Positions 11,942 to 20,395 of a stretch of DNA of 64,000 nt are shown piece by piece (the stretch's first letter is position 1; the number at the start of each line of letters is the position of its first letter). Source of the DNA: Chondrus crispus (taxonomy: Eukaryota > Rhodophyta > Florideophyceae > Gigartinales > Gigartinaceae); the NCBI RefSeq assembly GCF_000350225.1, contig NW_005179033.1, positions 1-64,000 on the forward strand, read 5' to 3'. The notes beneath the pieces are model-generated. The model worked only from the letters and a program-made list of their open reading frames with translations. It had not been told where the DNA came from and did no database searches. The translations under genes and the position numbers were made by a program.

Positions 11942-12222
11942 TAAAAACGTTTTTACCGCGCGTGGCTGTTTCGCCACCGGACGAGCTAGCAAGGTACGTA
12001 CAGGGTACGTGAAGACATATGCGTCGTGGTACGAGGAGCAACCCGGACAACGGCGGAAACGCCGCGGGTCCCTCAGACGCAAGCGAGACGGGTGTGTCAT
12101 CGTCAGGGGAGGAGTACGACATCCCCTAGACGGACACTGTTCAGCCCGTTCTCGAGCCGTCGCCGGCAGAGCCAGGTTCAGGGCAGGCCGAGACGACGGA
12201 GAAGACTGTCAAGTCAAGCCAG

Positions 12223-13386
12223 GTGCTCTCAGGACCGGACCCAGCACCGACTGCGGCAGCAACCCACCTCGAGCGCGTCTTAGTCGATATGACCAACGCT
12301 CTGAGAGAGGTGACGGCGCGTTCCATAGCGCAGGAGGACAGCATGGGGCAGTTACAGGAGCGGTTGAGCAAGGTGGAATGGGAAGCAAGTCAGCCGCAGG
12401 GCCCCTCTGCTCAGAAGGCCCAGGTGCCCTATCAACCGACGGAGGATGGTAACCGGAGTGATGGGGAGTACTGGCACTCGGAGCTGTCGGAGGGGGAACG
12501 CGCGCAGCGTAGCAAGTCCGCTCCACAGCCAGTAGCAAGGTCAGCAGCTGCTCGTAGTCGCGCCCATCGTCCTGTAGAGCGCTCCCTGAAAGTAGCAGAG
12601 TATGAAGTCTACCCTACCTCGGTCGCCTACAAGATCTACAAGAGCGCATTGGAGCACGCGCGTTGTAAGAAGATTGGCGACGGTTCATTCTTCGACTCCA
12701 AGCGTACATGGGAAAGGCTGCTCAAGGATTTCCCCATCATGGAATCGTCCGAACGTCGGCTGCTCCCGTATGCTTTCGAAAAGGACGCGCGTCGGGTCTA
12801 CGAGGAGGTCGCGAGCATGCACACGGAGGCATCGGCTGCGGAGTTGTGGGGCCTGTTGGAGACCCGTCTGTGCAACAAGACGCACCGCAGCGCGCTACAG
12901 GATAAGTTCTTCGAGATGCGCTGGAGTGAGAAGAAGGATTCCGTGGCACAGTATGCCGAGCGTCTCCGCTCCGCGTCCATGGCACTGCCCACGCCCATCG
13001 AGGGCGACGTGCTGCTCAACAGGTTCAAGGCCGGCTTACCGCAGAAGCTGCAAGACCAGGCCGTCCTTGTCATGGGAGATTTCGATACTGTAGTCTCATC
13101 GGTTTCCCGGCTGTCCACGGCGCAGCAAAATTTGCACCGTGAGTCTATTCGCGAGGTCAAGGAGCACACGGGCCACGGCGCCCCGCAGCAACCCGAGGGC
13201 AGCAATGCCAGCAATGAAAGCCGTTTCGCGCACGTAAAGTGCCATTTCTGTCTACAGCTAGGGCACATTGCCCGGTTTTGCGACAAGAAGAAGGCCCTCA
13301 AGGGCAAGGAGTACACCGCCCGACCGGCGTCTCGTCCAGAGCAGGGAAACGGGCTGGGGGGTGCAACTCCCCCGGTACGGAAGTAG
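12223..13386 (+). CDS. gag: Gypsy Gag
   Basis: Gag polyprotein of the young Gypsy element. It has an N-terminal Ala/Ser/Glu-rich part, a retrotransposon-gag fold region (around WSEKKDSVAQYAERLRSASM) and one CCHC knuckle near the end (CHFCLQLGHIARFC). The reported 5' limit is where the frame opens and begins with a non-ATG codon, so the true start is unsettled. The pol frame overlaps its 3' end. Confidence 0.75.
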   Translation: MLSGPDPAPTAAATHLERVLVDMTNALREVTARSIAQEDSMGQLQERLSKVEWEASQPQGPSAQKAQVPYQPTEDGNRSDGEYWHSELSEGERAQRSKSAPQPVARSAAARSRAHRPVERSLKVAEYEVYPTSVAYKIYKSALEHARCKKIGDGSFFDSKRTWERLLKDFPIMESSERRLLPYAFEKDARRVYEEVASMHTEASAAELWGLLETRLCNKTHRSALQDKFFEMRWSEKKDSVAQYAERLRSASMALPTPIEGDVLLNRFKAGLPQKLQDQAVLVMGDFDTVVSSVSRLSTAQQNLHRESIREVKEHTGHGAPQQPEGSNASNESRFAHVKCHFCLQLGHIARFCDKKKALKGKEYTARPASRPEQGNGLGGATPPVRK

Positions 13387-16300
13387 ACTCGGCCGCGGAG
13401 ACGGTCGGGAGGGGCAAGCGCGAGTCGGTGTGCGCTTGCCGGGAGCCGCAGTGGCGGGAGAAGTTGTCGGAAGACGACGTAGCCGTCAAGGTGGGGGTGT
13501 TTGGCGAGGAGGTAATGGTGCCCATTGACACAGCAGCATTGTCAATTTGGGTGGACCATGAGTGGTACCGGGCCCACGGCGGGCGAGTACGGGCCACGGG
13601 GGGATCCGCCTGTGCAGCGGACGGACGGGAGATTGGGGTGATTGGAACTGGGAGATTGGAGTTCAGTTTCTGGGGACTACAGTGCAGTGAAGAGGTACGC
13701 GTCATGTCGTCGCTACCAGATAAGATGTTGATCGGGAGGCGTTTCTGGCGGAAGATGGGACTGCACCTGGACTTGGAGCAGGACTGTGCTTCTGTGAAGT
13801 GGGGTGACAAACGGGTACAGGGACCGGTGGGCAGTCGCATCAACCGGAGAAGGGATGAGTCTGGGGAATCTGTGCGCGCCGTGATCGAGGATGCAGATGT
13901 CGATCAAGCGCTCAAGGATATGAATTTCAGGGCATTCTCTTCTAGTCCCGCGAAGCGCAATCACCTACGGAAGCTACTGTGGAAGCGCCGAGACATATTC
14001 AAAGGGCTGGGCAGGATTGCGGGAACGCAGCATGTCATTGCTCTGAAACCCGACGCCAAGCCTGTCTGCGAGCCCATTCGTCGCCGGTCGCCAAAGGAAG
14101 AGGAGGTGGAGCGTGCTGCAATGCACAAGCTCATCAAGATGGGTGTACTGGAACCAGCAGTGTCCCCCTGGGCGGCGAACAATGTATTCGTCCGCAAGAA
14201 AGATGGGGGGATACGCGTGACATCGGACTTCCGACGTCTCAATGATCTTACTGTAACGGACTCATACCCCATGGAGAACGTAAGAGATACACTGGACTGG
14301 CTCGCTACTAAGAAGGTGTTCTCTGTATTCGATCTAAAGGACGGGTTCTATCAGGTGGAACTTCATCCAGACTCACGAGCATGCACAGCGATACGTACTG
14401 TACTCGGTCTACTACAGTTCACGCGGCTCCCGCAAGGATTGAAGAACTCCCCCGGAACGTTTCAGAGAATCATCAACCTGATTCTGGGAGCACGTAAGGG
14501 ACAAGATGTGCTGGCGTTCATGGATGACACCAGCATCGGGACCGCTAATGAAGATGAGCATCTGGAATCCTTAGCTTCAATACTGGATATACTGTACGAG
14601 GCTGGCGTACGTCTCAAGCTGTCCAAGTGCGAATTCGGTGTGCGTAGTGCGGAGATACTGGGACACGTTGTTGATGAACGTGGACTACGACCATCCGATA
14701 AGCACGTCGAGGCTATCCGACGCTTGGAGATGCCTCAGTCAGGAGACGAGCTGATGCGCTTCCTCGGGCTGGTGAACTACTTTGCTGATTTCGTAGACCA
14801 CTTCGCGGAAACCGCTGCGCCACTGTATGAAGTACTGAAGGGCACAGGGTTCTCTAAGAAGCGTCGGCATGGACAACGGCTGGTGATACCGGATTGGAAG
14901 GAGCGATGGGGAGCAGTACAGACGAAGGCCTGGGAGGAATTGAAGGAATCGTTGTGCGACCCGGAGATTCTGGCTGCGCCAGTGCGCGGAGCTCCCAAGC
15001 AAGTCATGACTGACGCTAGTGCTTACGGGCTGGGTGGGGTGCTACTGCAGCAAGAGAAGGACGGCAAGTGGCGCCCAGTATCGTTTACCAGCCGGACTCT
15101 GAAGAAGTCAGAACGCAACTACGCCCCGACCGAACGAGAATGCTTGGCAGTAATCCATGCATTGCTCAAATGGCGGCACTACCTACACGGCGAACAGTTT
15201 ACTGTAGTCACGGACCACATGTCGTTGAAATGGTTGCTGAGTCTAAAGGACCCCCGTGAGAAGTTAGCACGGTGGGTGATAGACGTGCAGGACTTCGACT
15301 TTATAGTTGAGCACCGTGCCGGCCCAGAATTGGTAGTACCGGACGCACTCAGTAGGGATGCTGTACCCAAGCCGCTCTGTCAGCGCTGCTACTGTCCTAT
15401 TGACAAGCTAAGGATGGAGGAGCTGGGTCAAGCGGAAGCAGACGAGCAAGTGGCAGCGGTAAACGAGGCTGTCGCACCAACCATCACGGGACTGGGGGCG
15501 CCGGGAACGGGACCTACGGACGGACAGCTGCGAGCTGCGCAGGTCGCGGAGTACGGCGATTTGGAGGAGCACGCACGGACTAGCAAGAGATTTCTGGTGG
15601 ACGATGTCGGGTTGCTACGCAACGCCAAGCGAGATGAATTGCCAATAGTGGTGCCGAGGGCGATGGTCAAGGATGTGCTGACGTTCGTTCATGGGTCAAG
15701 ACTGACAGGACACTACGGACTACAGAGGACGATGGCTAAGCTGCTGGGTCGCTTCTGGTGGAAGGGCATGGCTCGAGACGTTGCACGCTTCGTCAAGGAC
15801 TGTCTACAGTGTACTGTAGCCGAGGACCGGCAACCGGGAATCCAGGCGTTACTGGAGCTGAGGCATCCAGAAAGACGGTTCCAACTAGTCGCATTCGACG
15901 TGCAGACAATTACACCCCGGACGAAGAAAGGTAACATCAAGGTATTAGCTATAATTGATGTGTTCACCCGGTTCGTACGGGCGAAAGCAATCCCGGACGA
16001 GAAAGCTGAAACCATAGCCAGGGTGCTTATTGAGGAGTGGATATCAGTGTTTGGTCTGATGGAAGGGATGTTGTCAGATGGAGGAACGAACATCGTTAGC
16101 GATGTAATCAAGGAGCTCTACAGTATGCTGGGAATCGGACGAATTCAGACATACCCGCTGCACCCTCAAGCAAACGGTACAGTTGAACGCTGGAACAGGA
16201 CGCTGACTCGGGACCTAGCCAGCTTCATGGCGACTGGGGATGCGGACTGGGATGAGCATATGGCTATGGCATGCCTTCGATACAATACTGGCATATGCGC

Positions 16301-17063
16301 GGGTACCGGCATGACGCCCTACAAAGCTATGTTCGGCGTGGAAGCCTTCGAGGCATGGGGGGAAGTCGACCGGGCCTGCTTCGAGGATGAGCCGGACAGT
16401 CTCGCTAAACGACTGGCACTGCTACACCAGCAGCTGCTAGGGAAAGGCAACAAGTCCAGGGCCCGGGCGAAGAAGCAGTTCGACAAGAAAGTGAACCCGG
16501 AGGAGTACCAGGTTGGGGACAGGGTGCTGTTGTGGTCGGTCAAGGTCAGCAAGGCGGAGGGCAAGAAGATTGTCAAGCCGTGGATCGGTCCGTACACTGT
16601 ACTGTATAGGCTGGGACGCGTCGGGTACGAATTGAAGGCTGAGGTGGGGAACAGTGTAGTACGAGTCCACGCGAACCGTTTGCGGAAGATTCCGGATGGT
16701 GTGGTGGAGACTGGCAACCCAGAGGACGGGGTGTTTCCTGACAGCCTACGGACACTGGACCGCATCGTCACAACGCAAGTACGAAGGAACAAGGAGAACG
16801 GGGAAATGGAGCGTCATTTCAAAGTTCGTATCAGTGGGAGTCGCTCTAGCTGCTGGACTCCAGAGTCAGACCTGCCCACTACCATCATCAAGCTGTACGA
16901 CAGCCGGGAGGGGGCCGCGACAGGGAGCGGAACGTCGCCAACGCAACTGGAGGCTGAGGACTCAGGGGAAGAGAGCGATGAGGCTACGGAGGCGGTCGCG
17001 CGTTTGGTCGAAGCGGTGGGCTACCGGAGGTTGGCTACGTGGGCGAACTGTGAAGGTGGATGA
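13239..17063 (+). CDS. pol: Gypsy Pol (PR-RT-RNaseH-IN-chromo)
   Basis: The open frame spans 1,274 codons. A protease-like motif (VPIDTAALSIWVD) is followed by reverse transcriptase with FMDD in place of YxDD, RNase H (MTDASAYGLGGVLLQQ), an integrase zinc finger and DDE core (AFDVQTITPRTKKGNIKVLA) and a chromo-like C-terminal domain (HFKVRISGSRSSCWTPESDL). Chromodomain integrases direct insertion to particular chromatin in other Gypsy families. The frame has no own ATG at its start and overlaps gag, consistent with frameshift expression. Confidence 0.85.
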   Translation: MPFLSTARAHCPVLRQEEGPQGQGVHRPTGVSSRAGKRAGGCNSPGTEVDSAAETVGRGKRESVCACREPQWREKLSEDDVAVKVGVFGEEVMVPIDTAALSIWVDHEWYRAHGGRVRATGGSACAADGREIGVIGTGRLEFSFWGLQCSEEVRVMSSLPDKMLIGRRFWRKMGLHLDLEQDCASVKWGDKRVQGPVGSRINRRRDESGESVRAVIEDADVDQALKDMNFRAFSSSPAKRNHLRKLLWKRRDIFKGLGRIAGTQHVIALKPDAKPVCEPIRRRSPKEEEVERAAMHKLIKMGVLEPAVSPWAANNVFVRKKDGGIRVTSDFRRLNDLTVTDSYPMENVRDTLDWLATKKVFSVFDLKDGFYQVELHPDSRACTAIRTVLGLLQFTRLPQGLKNSPGTFQRIINLILGARKGQDVLAFMDDTSIGTANEDEHLESLASILDILYEAGVRLKLSKCEFGVRSAEILGHVVDERGLRPSDKHVEAIRRLEMPQSGDELMRFLGLVNYFADFVDHFAETAAPLYEVLKGTGFSKKRRHGQRLVIPDWKERWGAVQTKAWEELKESLCDPEILAAPVRGAPKQVMTDASAYGLGGVLLQQEKDGKWRPVSFTSRTLKKSERNYAPTERECLAVIHALLKWRHYLHGEQFTVVTDHMSLKWLLSLKDPREKLARWVIDVQDFDFIVEHRAGPELVVPDALSRDAVPKPLCQRCYCPIDKLRMEELGQAEADEQVAAVNEAVAPTITGLGAPGTGPTDGQLRAAQVAEYGDLEEHARTSKRFLVDDVGLLRNAKRDELPIVVPRAMVKDVLTFVHGSRLTGHYGLQRTMAKLLGRFWWKGMARDVARFVKDCLQCTVAEDRQPGIQALLELRHPERRFQLVAFDVQTITPRTKKGNIKVLAIIDVFTRFVRAKAIPDEKAETIARVLIEEWISVFGLMEGMLSDGGTNIVSDVIKELYSMLGIGRIQTYPLHPQANGTVERWNRTLTRDLASFMATGDADWDEHMAMACLRYNTGICAGTGMTPYKAMFGVEAFEAWGEVDRACFEDEPDSLAKRLALLHQQLLGKGNKSRARAKKQFDKKVNPEEYQVGDRVLLWSVKVSKAEGKKIVKPWIGPYTVLYRLGRVGYELKAEVGNSVVRVHANRLRKIPDGVVETGNPEDGVFPDSLRTLDRIVTTQVRRNKENGEMERHFKVRISGSRSSCWTPESDLPTTIIKLYDSREGAATGSGTSPTQLEAEDSGEESDEATEAVARLVEAVGYRRLATWANCEGG

Positions 17064-17162
17064 CTGATGCGGAGGGCAGACGCGGAGGACCTGGGTGGTG
17101 CGTAAAGGAGGACCCGCGAGTTGGGCGAAGCCGCGCGGCGGACTGAGGCTACAAGGCACGAA

Positions 17163-17533
17163 TGTTGCACCTGCAGGGCCACGGATGGGAAGGGTCGGTA
17201 GAGCGCCGTGTGAATTATGGCGCACTATTCAAATAATGATGATATGCATTTATTAGCCCGCCTTCTTGCTTGCATTTGATAGCAAATGCAAGAAGGTACT
17301 GTAGTGTTCGTATACTGTAACTGGTAGATGGTGTCTATTTAAGGCACCGGGCCCACGGTCCAATGGGGCCCGGCATCCAACTATCGAGAAGTAAATCAAT
17401 TGTGTACTGTCAACGGTGTTGTTTCTGTTGTGGCTGTTTGTCACTGTAGACAGCTGCCTGCTGTCGCCAACCTGGGTCGCCTGTCTGGCTCCCGGGTCTA
17501 CCGTCAAGGCGCTCACGTCTGTAAGACGTGACA
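17163..17533 (+). repeat. 3' LTR of Gypsy element
   Basis: 371 bp, by eye identical to the 5' LTR, followed by the GTAC duplication and then the resumed left arm. Confidence 0.9.
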
Positions 17534-17978
17534 GTACCCTTCGGAGGGTAGTTGCAGCTGAGTTGTGCGCGGCAGAAGGGTGGAGGTTTGGTGAGATGTG
17601 GACGTCTTTTGCAGACATTTTAATTAAGAATATATAAGAAAGAAAGAAAAAAATCGATATGTGTGGGGAGATCGTCGAAAGCAAAAGGCCTTCTATTCGA
17701 TTTTACCCCTCCGGTCTTGGCACAAGTCTGCCTCGTGCGGACACTCCCTTATGGGGAGAACCGTTGGCGCTGTCATGCGTGTGCCACGTGTATGCGCAAC
17801 TGAGTCTGGAGGGCCATGCGCACACGCTTGACGCCTGCGCATTTCACTGTCAGCACTCCTGACAGTGGCACAGAGGCGCTGCTGCGCCCCTGTGCCCAGC
17901 GAGGGCCAACAACTCAATTTCACACGTGTTCACCACCTGCTCCCCCGTCCTCGTTCGCCCCGCTCGTCCCCACGCTCG
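17534..17978 (+). repeat. Inner segment of left arm, nearly identical to right arm
   Basis: It matches the complement of 23873-24317 with about six differences. It includes a stretch (CCACATCTCACC on the complement) homologous to the small reading frame shared by TIR copies A, B and C. No gene is assigned. Confidence 0.8.
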
Positions 17979-18030
17979 TCCCCACGCTCGTCCCCACGCA
18001 CGTCCCCACCCTCGTCCCCGCCCTCGTCCT
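17961..18030 (+). repeat. 12-bp minisatellite CGTCCCCACGCT
   Basis: Five to six degenerate copies lie at the inner end of the left arm; the right arm has fewer than two. It marks the hinge of the inverted duplication. Confidence 0.85.
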
Positions 18031-18217
18031 CTCCGTTCCCCCCCGCCCCGCCCGACGCCTCCGTCCGGCGGCCTCCGTTCCGCGCGCAGCACTTCACCCC
18101 AGCAACTGCGTACCGCCCCTCGGCCACCGCCCCGCCCCTCTTCCTGCCGTCCCACCTGTCGCCCGCGCCTCTGCCTGTCGTGGCGCGCTGGCCTCTACGC
18201 GGGGCCTCCAAATCGGC

Positions 18218-18224
18218 AAAAAAA
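18218..18224 (-). terminator. Pol III terminator of tRNA-Asp
   Basis: A run of seven T on the minus strand begins 15 nt after the tRNA 3' end, the usual signal and distance for RNA polymerase III. Confidence 0.75.
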
Positions 18225-18239
18225 TAAGATGCTCAGCAA

Positions 18240-18321
18240 GCTCGTGCCGGGAATTGAACCCGGATCTCTTCGGTGACAGCGAAATATACAGCGGCTAAAT
18301 TAACCATTATACTACACGAAC
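18240..18321 (-). tRNA. tRNA-Asp(GUC) with 11 extra nt in the D arm
   Basis: On the minus strand the acceptor GTTCGTG pairs with CACGAGC (one G-U). The anticodon stem TTTCG/CGAAG holds loop CTGTCAC with anticodon GTC, and the T arm is CCGGG-TTCAATT-CCCGG. An A box (TAGTATAATGG), B box (GGTTCAATTCC) and a T7 terminator are present, so it looks transcribable. The D arm holds more sequence than normal: removing 11 nt (TTAGCCGCTGT) restores a D stem GTAT/ATAT and a 71-nt body of standard shape. Ectopic tRNA introns in the D loop are known in the red alga Cyanidioschyzon. The alternative is a damaged or pseudogene copy. Discriminator base would be T, unusual for tRNA-Asp. Confidence 0.75.
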
Positions 18322-18424
18322 GCTCGTTGCTGCGGTGCGATCTGCAACTTTTTCACAGTATTTAAGCTCTGCTCTGCCCGCCACACGTTGCCACGCATGC
18401 CACGGTGCACATCCGCCCGCCGCG

Positions 18425-19861
18425 ATGTGGAAGAAGACGAACGAGTTGCGACCTCCGCCGTTGTCGCCGCCCTCCACCGCTGCCCTCGCCGCGCCGCCGT
18501 TGTCGGCGCCGGCGCCCCGCGTCCCGCCGACCACCACCGCAGCCCCGAACCGCGCGATGAATGACTTGCGCTCTCCGCGGTTGTCGCCACCTGAAATCGC
18601 CGCTTGCGCCGCGCCGACGTTGCAGGCGCAGACTCCCACCGCTCCGCTTCACGCCGCCTCCGCCCACAGCCGTCCGACCCCGCCGTCACCGGCGCCCCTC
18701 GCCCCGAGTCACGCTGCGGGCGCCCACAAGCGCCCGACCTCGCCCCCACACGAAACGGCCCCTCCTGTGGTCGTCACAGCGGCGCCCGCTCCTGCCCCAC
18801 ACCTAGCCGCCGCTCCCCTCCCCCCTCACCCTCCGCGCACGGCGCACCCCCCGTCCTCCCCGGCACACCCATGCCGTGTCCCCCCCCACCTCGCACCTTC
18901 CTGGGCCTCCGTTGCCCGCTACGGCGGGTTCGGCTTCGACTCTAGCCCTTCCTCCAGCTCTGCGCTCATGTTCACCCTCGTCTCCCCCCCGACCATCCAC
19001 CTGCCAAGTGTCCCAGTGAAATCCCGTACTCCGCTTCTTACCCTAGCCGCCGCACACGCCCTGGTCGCCGCACCAACCACAGCCGCGCACGCCGCACATG
19101 CGCTGGCCGCCCCCCCAATCCCAGCCATACCAGCCGCACATGCGCGGGCCTCCACCCATGCGAGCGCCACACCCACCCCCCATCAACCGGCCTCCGCTCC
19201 AACCCCACCCACACACACCGAGTTAAAGGCCGCACACGACCTCCTCCGCACAGTGGGCCTCCCCGTCCGCCTTGACCCCAACACAGGCGCCCCCGAGGCG
19301 CCTGCTCCCGCAATTACCGCGCTCGCCGTCGCCCCCACCTCCTCCCCCTCTGGATCCTTCGCTTCTTTCTCTGCAACCCAACATGCCCTCCGCCTCGGTG
19401 GCCGCCTCGCCACCACCTCCCTCCCTCCTCATGTCATCATCCCAGGGGCGGGTAAATGGACATACATATATTTCGCTGTTTCAGACCTCGGCATCCTCAC
19501 GCGCATCCTCGCTCACACCCGCCTCATTTACGAGGATCTCCAACTTCTCCCCGCACCGCTTTCTACTTTCGTCAGGACGCTGGACCGCTCGCCCGCAGCT
19601 GGAATAGCCCTCCGCCTCGCCCAAGAGTCGCAACGCCTGTTACGTCGCAGTACCCCCACCTCAGTTCCCATGCGTCTTCGAACCGCCCTCGCCGGGGCAC
19701 TCCGTCACACCTCCCGTACTATCTATGCGGCACTCGCCGCAGCCTCGAACGACGGGTACTCCCGTCGACCTACCGCAACGGTTACCGCTCTGCCCGTCGT
19801 TCCTGCAAGCCCACCTACACAACAGTGCATCCGGAAATCTGCGTCGCCCCCTGTACCGTAG
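18425..19861 (+). CDS. LINE ORF1 (Pro/Ala-rich)
   Basis: The first ATG of this frame is at 18425 (MWKKTNELRPPPLSPP). The protein is dominated by Pro, Ala, His, Ser and Thr with no fold I recognise; the last third is more balanced (ITALAVAPTSSPSGSFASFS). It lies in the same frame as ORF2, so it may be the N-terminus of one polyprotein cut by stops rather than a separate ORF1. Confidence 0.5.
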   Translation: MWKKTNELRPPPLSPPSTAALAAPPLSAPAPRVPPTTTAAPNRAMNDLRSPRLSPPEIAACAAPTLQAQTPTAPLHAASAHSRPTPPSPAPLAPSHAAGAHKRPTSPPHETAPPVVVTAAPAPAPHLAAAPLPPHPPRTAHPPSSPAHPCRVPPHLAPSWASVARYGGFGFDSSPSSSSALMFTLVSPPTIHLPSVPVKSRTPLLTLAAAHALVAAPTTAAHAAHALAAPPIPAIPAAHARASTHASATPTPHQPASAPTPPTHTELKAAHDLLRTVGLPVRLDPNTGAPEAPAPAITALAVAPTSSPSGSFASFSATQHALRLGGRLATTSLPPHVIIPGAGKWTYIYFAVSDLGILTRILAHTRLIYEDLQLLPAPLSTFVRTLDRSPAAGIALRLAQESQRLLRRSTPTSVPMRLRTALAGALRHTSRTIYAALAAASNDGYSRRPTATVTALPVVPASPPTQQCIRKSASPPVP

Positions 19862-20395
19862 ACCTCGCGCGTTGCGTCCCCGATTCTTATGCATACTACT
19901 GCCCCGGCCTTGGACGCCGCCCCCGCTGCGGCCCTCTGCAGCCCAGGGCCGGCACAAGATGCCAGCATGCCCGACAAAACTACCGAGGTCCGTGCCACGA
20001 CACGCTCGCCCGCCGACGCCGTCACCTCTCAGCCCCCGCCGCCTCCAACCGCTGTCACCGAGCCCCCCGTTCCCGCCACCACTCCCCCGCCAAGTTTATA
20101 CCGCCTGGCGCCCCTGGGTACCACCCCAACCGCCACTGTAGCTCCCCTCCCCACATGGGTCAATGAAAGTGACCTCCACCCCGCCCAGCCCAACAATGCC
20201 GCTCCGTCGCCCGAACACTCGCCTCCTGCTCCTCAAAGCGCACACCATGCACCTCATCCTCTCCACTGACCCCCTGTCTCGGCTCTTAACGCCCCGCCGC
20301 GCATCAAAAGAGCTCTGTCCACTAGCGCTTCAGTCCCCCCCTCCCAAGCGCGCCTCTCCCTCTCAGGAGGCCGCAGCACTCTCTCCCCTGGACCA

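Larger units (their letters stand above)
11571..17533 (+). mobile_element. Whole-looking Ty3/Gypsy retrotransposon
   Basis: Two 371-bp LTRs (TGTTGCACC...GACGTGACA) look identical, and the element is flanked by a 4-bp duplication GTAC. Parts in order are gag, protease, reverse transcriptase, RNase H, integrase and a chromo-like C-terminus, the Ty3/Gypsy order. Gag and Pol lie in overlapping frames, as in families that make Pol by programmed frameshift. No tRNA-type primer site is obvious after the 5' LTR; the bases there form a small palindrome (AAAAACGTTTTT). It looks whole. Identical LTRs mean a very recent insertion, more recent than the inverted duplication. Confidence 0.9.
3495..17978 (+). 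repeat. Left arm of inverted duplication (interrupted)
   Basis: This arm matches the reverse complement of 23873-26967. Matching starts at ACTACTCTTGC, 29 bp before the membrane-protein ATG, and ends in the CTCGTCCCCAC repeat. Three insertions interrupt it: 5530-10500 with CTTGA duplicated, 10656-11149 with TCCGG duplicated, and 11571-17533 with GTAC duplicated. Removing them leaves about 3.1 kb, the length of the right arm. Since the right arm lacks all three, the insertions came after duplication or were lost there; the clean target duplications favour insertion. Confidence 0.9.

Noticed and set aside
17850-18298. Several Pro/Arg-rich frames over the minisatellite
   Set aside because: They arise from the 12-bp GC-rich repeat and run through the tRNA gene.
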